Position numbers and translations under genes: made by a program. From Victivallales bacterium (GTDB lineage: Bacteria; Verrucomicrobiota; Lentisphaeria; Oligosphaerales; Oligosphaeraceae): 10,267 nucleotides of DNA. The DNA lies in the NCBI GenBank assembly GCA_017431185.1, contig JAFRLP010000049.1, positions 1 through 10,267 on the forward strand. The letters are read 5' to 3'. The notes beneath the pieces were generated by a model. It saw only the letters and a program-made list of their open reading frames with translations. It did not search any database and was not told the origin of the DNA. This document shows positions 5,266 through 10,267 of the stretch, one piece after another. The first letter of the stretch is position 1; every line of letters starts with the position of its first letter.

Positions 5266-5675
5266 ACGGCGAAGCCATAGAGCTTGAAATGCCAATGGCT
5301 GTATCGGAGAACAAATACCGCAGGATTGTTCCAGGATGCAGCCACCCCGTCATTTCAAGCGAAGGGCGAAAGTACCATGAGACCGCGAAGGCGATTTTTC
5401 GGCAGAGCGGCCAGGTGCCAATAAAGGGGCGGGTGAAAGTCGAAGTCGAGTTTTACCCGCCCGACTGGAGGAGGCGCGACCTGGACAACCTTTTCAAGTG
5501 CCTTTTCGACAGCCTTGTCAACGCGGGGGCCATCGAGGACGACCACTTGATAACAGAAATACACGCTTTCAAGCGGGACCCAGTGCCAAACGGCCTGCTT
5601 TTTGTACGGATCACGAAATACGAAGATGATAGAGCTGAGATACTACCAGACGGCGGCGGTCAACGCCGTATATGA
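5262..5675 (+). CDS. rusA: RusA-family Holliday junction resolvase
   Basis: The frame from ATG 5262 gives 137 residues, close to the usual 120-140 of RusA. Residues 70-95 contain the family hallmark: RRRDLDNLFK with D73, D75, N76 and K79, then FDSLVNAGAIEDDHLI with D93/D94. These correspond to the metal-binding aspartates and the lysine needed for cleavage. RusA dimers cut four-way junctions symmetrically, which would resolve recombination or replication intermediates. The ATG overlaps the DUF669 stop (ATGA) and has GGAGG at 5247-5251, 10 nt upstream. The frame is open further 5' to 4992, but that part is only the off-frame reading of DUF669. The last 17 residues overlap the helicase start and are poorly RusA-like, so they are probably dispensable. 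Confidence 0.92.
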   Translation: MNGEAIELEMPMAVSENKYRRIVPGCSHPVISSEGRKYHETAKAIFRQSGQVPIKGRVKVEVEFYPPDWRRRDLDNLFKCLFDSLVNAGAIEDDHLITEIHAFKRDPVPNGLLFVRITKYEDDRAEILPDGGGQRRI

Positions 5676-7377
5676 CTTTCTGAGGCGCAAGCCCGACTTG
5701 AACCCATGCGTCGTATTGCCGACGGGCGCGGGAAAGTCGCTTGTCATCGCCAAGATCGTCAGCGACGCCGTAACGCTCTGGGAGGGGCGTGTGCTCATAC
5801 TGGCGCACGTCAAGGAGCTGCTGGAGCAGAACGCGGCGAAGATCCAGGCGCTTTGCCCAGGGCTTGAAATCGGCGTCTATTCGGCGGGGCTGAACAGACG
5901 CGACACTGGCAACAGGGTTGTTGTGGCGGGCATCCAGAGCGTCCACAGCAAGGCCGCCGACCTGGGGAGCTTCGACCTGATACTGGTTGACGAAGCGCAC
6001 CTGATACCGCCAGACGGAGACGGCATGTACCAGACTTTCCTCAACGACGCCAGGGCGGTAAACGACAACGTGCGCTTGATCGGCCTGACGGCGACCCCGT
6101 ACAGGCTGAGGGGCGGGCTTATCTGCAAGCCCGATAACCTGCTGAATGAAATCTGCTACGAAGTCGGCGTAAAGGAGCTGATATACCGTGGGTATCTGTC
6201 GAAGCTGGTATCAAAGAACGGGCAGTTCAGGGCCGACCTTGAAGGGCTCCACGTGAAGGCTGGCGAATTCGTGGCGGAGGAAGTGGCGGAGAGGATGGAC
6301 AACGCCAGCCTGGTTGAAAACGCGGAATGGGAACTCCTGAAGCTCACGAAGGCGAGGAGGACGGTCCTGATTTTCGCCAGTTCAGTGGCCCACGCCCAGC
6401 ATGTCAAAAAGGCGATAGAGGAAAAGGGGCAGATTGAATGCGGGATAGTAGTCGGCAACACGCCAAAGGCGGAGCGGGACCAGACATTGGACCGATTCAA
6501 GGACATCCCCGTTCAGGCCGACTTGTTTGAGAACATGATGGAGCCCTTGAAGTACCTGGTAAACGTCGGGGTGCTGACGACGGGTTTCGACGCACCGCAG
6601 ATAGACTGCGTTGTCCTTCTGCGACCGACCGCCAGCGCAGGCCTCTACTACCAGATGGTAGGACGGGGCTTCAGGCTGTCTCCAGGGAAGACGGACTGCA
6701 TGATACTGGACTACGGGCAGAACATCATGCGCCACGGGCCAGTTGACATGATACAGGTTTCGGAAGGCAGGGGCGGGAAAGGCGGAACGCCGCCGATGCG
6801 CGAATGTCCGCAGTGCCATTCTGTTTTTCCCGCAGGGCGGATAACCTGCCCTGACTGCGGGTTTGAAATGCCAAGGCCAGAAAGGGACCTCCATCACGGG
6901 GTCCGGGCGGCCAGCGACGGCATACTTTCAGACCAGGCAAACGAGACGGAATACGAGGTGAGGCGCGTCAGATACGCCAAGCACTACAAGAAGGGCGCGA
7001 ACAACGGCACGCCGCCGACCTTGCGCGTCGAGTACCAGATAGGATTCAATGACTTTGTTTCTGAATGGGTATGCATTGAGCACACGGGGTATGCGGGACG
7101 CAAGGCCGAAGCATGGTGGGGGGCGAGGACGGACGGGCACGATCTGCCTTTTTCCGTTGACGAGGCAATCTGGCTTGCGGAAAACGGCTACATCAAGGAG
7201 CCGTCGAGGATAAAGGTGAGGAAGACGCCTGGGGACAAGTGGCCTAGGATCATCGACGCGACGCTTGAGGAGCCACGGAACAAAGAGGACTACGACATTG
7301 CGGAGGAATGGTATGCGACGCAGATGGACGCGACGCCGTTTGACGATGCGTCCAATGATTCGGAGATTCCATTTTGA
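5626..7377 (+). CDS. Superfamily 2 DEAH-box helicase with C-terminal zinc ribbon
   Basis: I place the start at ATG 5626 (583 residues), because an upstream TTG (5602) adds only eight residues outside the fold. MIELRYYQTAAVNAV is a typical Q-motif-type beginning. Motifs follow: LPTGAGKS (31-38, Walker A), ILAHVKELLEQ (58-68, Ia), VDEAHL (121-126, DEAH), LTATPYR (154-160, III), LTTGFDAP (317-324, V) and YYQMVGRGFR (341-350, VI). This is the SSL2/COG1061 type of ATP-driven translocase common in phage replication modules. Next comes a four-cysteine zinc ribbon, C394-x2-C397 and C408-x2-C411, then about 170 residues without a recognised fold, ending in an acidic segment, DDASNDSEIPF. It overlaps rusA by 50 bp and lacks a strong Shine-Dalgarno, which suggests coupled translation. 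It probably unwinds origins, forks or branched DNA. Confidence 0.92.
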   Translation: MIELRYYQTAAVNAVYDFLRRKPDLNPCVVLPTGAGKSLVIAKIVSDAVTLWEGRVLILAHVKELLEQNAAKIQALCPGLEIGVYSAGLNRRDTGNRVVVAGIQSVHSKAADLGSFDLILVDEAHLIPPDGDGMYQTFLNDARAVNDNVRLIGLTATPYRLRGGLICKPDNLLNEICYEVGVKELIYRGYLSKLVSKNGQFRADLEGLHVKAGEFVAEEVAERMDNASLVENAEWELLKLTKARRTVLIFASSVAHAQHVKKAIEEKGQIECGIVVGNTPKAERDQTLDRFKDIPVQADLFENMMEPLKYLVNVGVLTTGFDAPQIDCVVLLRPTASAGLYYQMVGRGFRLSPGKTDCMILDYGQNIMRHGPVDMIQVSEGRGGKGGTPPMRECPQCHSVFPAGRITCPDCGFEMPRPERDLHHGVRAASDGILSDQANETEYEVRRVRYAKHYKKGANNGTPPTLRVEYQIGFNDFVSEWVCIEHTGYAGRKAEAWWGARTDGHDLPFSVDEAIWLAENGYIKEPSRIKVRKTPGDKWPRIIDATLEEPRNKEDYDIAEEWYATQMDATPFDDASNDSEIPF

Positions 7378-7400
7378 CAATACAAGGAGAGCAAAAAAAA

Positions 7401-7796
7401 ATGGCAAGGAAAAACGAGACAAATGGAAATGCAAAGGAAGGGGGGACAAGGCGGAACGCCTATCTGGAGCTGATAAGACTGGGGATAGAGGCGGGAATCA
7501 TCGTCGATTCAGGTCTTGAGGCAGACACGAAGGCCATCACGAAGACCCTTTACGCGATATTGGCCAAGGAGAAGAACGGCGAGGAAAGCATAAATCTTCA
7601 GGACTTCTGCCGTGTCTTCATCGGCGTTCAGAGCGGATACCTGGAGGAGAGTGACTGGCTTAATTCATACGAAATGGGCTTTCTTGCGGGCGTCCTGACA
7701 AAAGGTGAATGGGAGTTCATAGAAGACGGGGAAATACCGTGGGATTTGTGGGATAAGGTCTGGAAGCGGGGCGAAGAGGAGAAAAGGCAATGCTAG
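7401..7796 (+). CDS. Hypothetical protein between helicase and primase
   Basis: The 131-residue frame starts at ATG 7401, 10 nt after AAGGAGA (7384-7390). An upstream in-frame TTG at 7374 is less likely because it sits before that ribosome site. The first 18 residues are basic and low-complexity (MARKNETNGNAKEGGTRR). The rest looks mostly helical, with NAYLELIRLGIEAGIIVD (19-36) and a tryptophan-rich acidic end (WEFIEDGEIPWDLWDKVWKR). No catalytic or metal motif is visible. It ends in a 7-bp overlap with the primase-helicase, so it is probably made alongside it. A loader or accessory role for the helicase or primase is only a guess from position. A run of nine A's (7393-7401) immediately at the start could allow slippage. 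Confidence 0.75.
   Translation: MARKNETNGNAKEGGTRRNAYLELIRLGIEAGIIVDSGLEADTKAITKTLYAILAKEKNGEESINLQDFCRVFIGVQSGYLEESDWLNSYEMGFLAGVLTKGEWEFIEDGEIPWDLWDKVWKRGEEEKRQC
7777..7781 (+). promoter_or_regulatory. Shine-Dalgarno of the primase-helicase gene
   Basis: AGGAG lies 8 nt before ATG 7790 inside the C-terminal Glu codons of the preceding gene, which supports this start for the long open frame. Confidence 0.7.
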
Positions 7797-10267
7797 TTTT
7801 CGACCAGCGTCACGCGACGGAGGCATTGCAGGCCGTTTTCAGGCCTGGAGACGTTTTTGAAATACGGGCACTAGACGCAACGACTATAGGATATAGCCGA
7901 CCGCACACGGTAAGCGGCTATTTTGACTATAGTCATATTGCAATGGCTATTGGCACGATAGCAAAACAACTTACATCGGCGCGCGGGATATACTACACGC
8001 CTAACCCCGTTTCACAGGCACTATTGGCCAGGGCCGCGAACAGGCTAAGGGACATGGGGGCGCGGGAACCGTCAACGGCGGACAAGGACATATTGAAACG
8101 GCGATGGTTGCTTATCGACTGCGATGCAGTCAGGCCGAGCGGTATATCATCCAGCGACGAGGAACACGCCGCAGCACGTGAAAAGGCGGATGAAATCCGC
8201 GACGGACTGGCGTCGATGGGATTTCCAGAGCCGATAGAGATAGACAGCGGCAACGGGGCGCAGCTCATGTATAGCGTCGATTTGCCAGGCGACGACGGCG
8301 GTATCTGTGAGAAGATATTAGCAAAATTGCAGTCATGCAACACTTCCCAGGTTGACATCGACAGGAGCGTCTTCAACCCAAGCCGAATCTGGCGGTTGCC
8401 TGGCAGCATGAACTGCAAGGGCGACAGCATACCAGAAAGACCACACAGACAGGCGCGAATTCTAGCAATGCCAGCGGAATTGAGGCAGGTGCCGTTGGAG
8501 CTGCTGAAGCAACTGGCGGGCATCGAGGAGCCCAGGCCAGCCGATTTGACGGAATACCAGGACAGGCCGAAGGGCACGGGCGCAAAGCTGGGAGGCATCG
8601 ACTTTACGGAAATCGGCGACGGTCCAGAGGAGGCCTTCGACCTGGATGAATGGATAGCGCGGCATTGCCCCGACGCCCAGGGGCCAGAGGAATGGAACGG
8701 CGGGCGAAAATGGGTGTTTCCAGTCTGTCCATTCAACCCTGACCATGCCAACAGGTCAGCGGTCATCACCGAGCAGGCAAACGGGGCGATTGGCTTCACA
8801 TGCCACCATAACAGTTGCCAGGGGAACGACTGGAAAAAGCTGAGGAAACTGCTGGATCCAGACTACAGGGAGCGGCAGATGATACGGGAAGGCGGGGTGG
8901 CAACGCCCGTCCAGGCAGTCAGTTGCCAGCCGATGGAGGCGCAGGTTGCGGAAAACAGGGCAATGCCCGTCCTGGGGGACGTTGACGATGGCGTTTGCGA
9001 GGAACAGCCAGACACCGACGAAGAGGCTGATGAAGAGCCGAAACCCTGGCGCGAGGTCACGGACGATGACATAAAGACGGCGCTTGACGGGACGCTTTTG
9101 GGCGAGATGGCGGACCTTTACGCAAGCGTGACGAAACCGAGGCTGCCATTGCAGGCGGCTTTGCTGAAGGCCATTGTAACCGCTGGATGCGCCTTGAGCG
9201 GGCCAGGGGCGCCCGACAGCGGAAGAAAATCCATCTTGCCACCGATTGGGGCATTGAGGGCAAGGCTTCGGATCGACACGGCTGGCGGGCAAGTCTGCAA
9301 CGTCTATGGGCTGCTTGCGGCGAACAGCGCGAGCGGGAAGGACATCGGCAACCTGCTTGACACGATAGCCAACGCGAAGCAATGGAGCCTGGGAACGGCT
9401 GGAAGCGCGGAGGGCATAGCGGAGGCGTTGAAGAACATGCCAAACGGCCTTGTCAGCATATCCGAGTTCAAGCCCTGGCTTGACGAGAAGCACTGGCAGT
9501 CGAAGGCCACCTCATTCCTGACGGAGGCATTCAGCAAGAGATTCTTCAGGCACAACTTTTCAAGCCGTGGCGGAAAGGGAGGCAGGAGCGAATGCGACTT
9601 CTGCTATCCAAACATAATCGCGAGCATACAGCCAGGCGTATTCGAGGAAGTCGCCAGGATGCAGGACATTTTCAGCGGATTCATGGGCCGTTTCATATTG
9701 GCCAGGATGCCGAAGTTCCTGGGAGATCCCGCGAAGGTTGACATTGGGGGCATACTGGGGCGGTTCGGGGAGCTGCTACAGGTGTTCGAGAGAAAGAAAG
9801 GGATTGTCGAGGTTCCAGAGGACTACGGCGCCGAGTTGTCGGAGATGTTCAGGAAGTATTCGCCAGAGAAGATGGACCCGTCCTGGCGCCGTCTTGTCAA
9901 CGAGTACATGCCAAGATTCGCCGTGATGCTGTCCATGGGCTACGATGTGCGCACCCAGGGCGAGGCGGTCATTTTGCGGGACAAGGACTGGGATGGCGCA
10001 AGAAAGATGGTGCAGTGGTTTTTCACGCAGGCGGAGGACCTTTTATCGGCAGTGGAAGACGATACGATACAAGCGAGAAACCAGGAAAAGCTAATCAGGC
10101 GGTTTGTAAGGTTTGTTGCTAATGCCAAAGACAAGGCGGGGGTTACAATGCAATATTTGTCTAGAAATGCAAATCATACAGTTACGACCGCCGAGCAACG
10201 CTATAACATCATCCTGGACTGCATAGCAAGGGGAATGGTGAAGGCTGTTGTTGGCAATAAGAAAGTC
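7790..10267 (+). CDS. Primase-helicase: AEP-type primase, zinc motif and DUF3987-like P-loop domain (3' end outside window)
   Basis: The frame from ATG 7790 is open for 826 codons to the right edge. Residues 1-240 look like an archaeo-eukaryotic primase/primpol domain: WLLIDCDAVRPSGISSSDEE (106-125, with D110 and D112 as probable metal ligands), IDSGNGAQLMYSVDLP (151-166) and DIDRSVFNPSRIWRLPGS (189-206). Residues 313-343 hold a likely zinc site (C313, H319, C338, C343), followed by WKKLRKLL. An acidic linker (397-418) leads to a DUF3987-like helicase region with a diverged P-loop, ANSASGKD (511-518), and a Walker B-like LVSISEF (554-560). The P-loop lacks its first Gly and has Asp in place of Ser/Thr. 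The fused layout suits a replicative primase-helicase that primes and opens phage DNA. It overlaps the upstream gene by 7 bp. The C-terminus is unseen. Confidence 0.88.
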   Translation, partial: MLVFDQRHATEALQAVFRPGDVFEIRALDATTIGYSRPHTVSGYFDYSHIAMAIGTIAKQLTSARGIYYTPNPVSQALLARAANRLRDMGAREPSTADKDILKRRWLLIDCDAVRPSGISSSDEEHAAAREKADEIRDGLASMGFPEPIEIDSGNGAQLMYSVDLPGDDGGICEKILAKLQSCNTSQVDIDRSVFNPSRIWRLPGSMNCKGDSIPERPHRQARILAMPAELRQVPLELLKQLAGIEEPRPADLTEYQDRPKGTGAKLGGIDFTEIGDGPEEAFDLDEWIARHCPDAQGPEEWNGGRKWVFPVCPFNPDHANRSAVITEQANGAIGFTCHHNSCQGNDWKKLRKLLDPDYRERQMIREGGVATPVQAVSCQPMEAQVAENRAMPVLGDVDDGVCEEQPDTDEEADEEPKPWREVTDDDIKTALDGTLLGEMADLYASVTKPRLPLQAALLKAIVTAGCALSGPGAPDSGRKSILPPIGALRARLRIDTAGGQVCNVYGLLAANSASGKDIGNLLDTIANAKQWSLGTAGSAEGIAEALKNMPNGLVSISEFKPWLDEKHWQSKATSFLTEAFSKRFFRHNFSSRGGKGGRSECDFCYPNIIASIQPGVFEEVARMQDIFSGFMGRFILARMPKFLGDPAKVDIGGILGRFGELLQVFERKKGIVEVPEDYGAELSEMFRKYSPEKMDPSWRRLVNEYMPRFAVMLSMGYDVRTQGEAVILRDKDWDGARKMVQWFFTQAEDLLSAVEDDTIQARNQEKLIRRFVRFVANAKDKAGVTMQYLSRNANHTVTTAEQRYNIILDCIARGMVKAVVGNKKV
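7882..7935. repeat. Cluster of palindromes inside the primase 5' coding region
   Basis: ATAGCCG (7893-7899) and CGGCTAT (7915-7921) form a perfect 7-bp inverted repeat with a 15-nt spacer. Four bases later, TGACTATAGTCA (7924-7935) is a perfect 12-bp palindrome. GACTATAG also occurs at 7882-7889, a direct copy of the 7925-7932 half. Codons here are locally AT-richer than in flanking genes. Confidence 0.7.

Noticed and set aside
7374..7379. TTGACA at the end of the helicase gene as a promoter
   Set aside because: The matching -10 position falls in the poly-A and start codon of the next gene. It overlaps the stop codon of the helicase gene and looks incidental.
7993..9555. Several minus-strand frames (up to 268 codons) in the right third
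   Set aside because: They are shadows of the primase-helicase frame, which is open continuously on + from 7790 to the edge and carries recognisable motifs.
1..10267. CRISPR array, tRNA, insertion sequence, attachment site or toxin-antitoxin pair
   Set aside because: No regularly spaced repeats, cloverleaf, transposase motif, terminal inverted repeats or integrase was seen on either strand by eye.

Overview
The window reads as part of a tailed-phage (or prophage) early region: a DNA replication and recombination module. All supported genes lie on the + strand and are tightly packed, with ATGA overlaps, 7 to 8 bp overlaps or gaps of a few bases. No rRNA, tRNA, transposase, integrase, CRISPR or structural gene is visible. 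Base composition looks moderately GC-rich by eye, with frequent AGG, GAC, AAC and AAG codons and a strongly purine-rich coding strand. This fits a phage of a moderately GC-rich bacterium. The host cannot be named from the sequence alone.

Layout. Positions 2-127 hold the 3' end of a small membrane-protein gene, followed by two small phage genes (124-471 and 486-734). Next comes the only sizeable non-coding gap (735-1013, about 280 nt). It is pyrimidine-rich on the + strand, unlike the genes, and folds on paper into three consecutive large hairpins. After it come a short ORF (1014-1205), an SMC/Rad50-like ATPase broken by a frameshift into 1147-1905 and 1902-2636, an acidic-tailed protein (2654-3085), a PD-(D/E)XK exonuclease (3078-3887), a Sak4-like P-loop ATPase (3897-4670), a DUF669 single-strand-binding-type protein (4693-5265), a RusA resolvase (5262-5675), a superfamily 2 helicase with a zinc ribbon (5626-7377), an unknown small protein (7401-7796), and a primase-helicase (7790 to beyond the right edge). 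The primase-helicase is the largest gene here. It is open for 826 codons and has no stop inside the window.

How the genes may work together. The nuclease would resect ends, Sak4 would catalyse annealing or strand invasion with the DUF669 protein as its single-strand-binding partner, the SMC-like ATPase would act on ends or structures, and RusA would resolve junctions. The helicase and primase-helicase would support phage DNA synthesis. These roles are family-based inference.

The two items most worth a second look are the three-hairpin region at 741-978, a candidate structured RNA, riboregulatory leader or origin, and the frameshifted SMC-like ATPase, whose two halves now meet at an ATGA stop-start.
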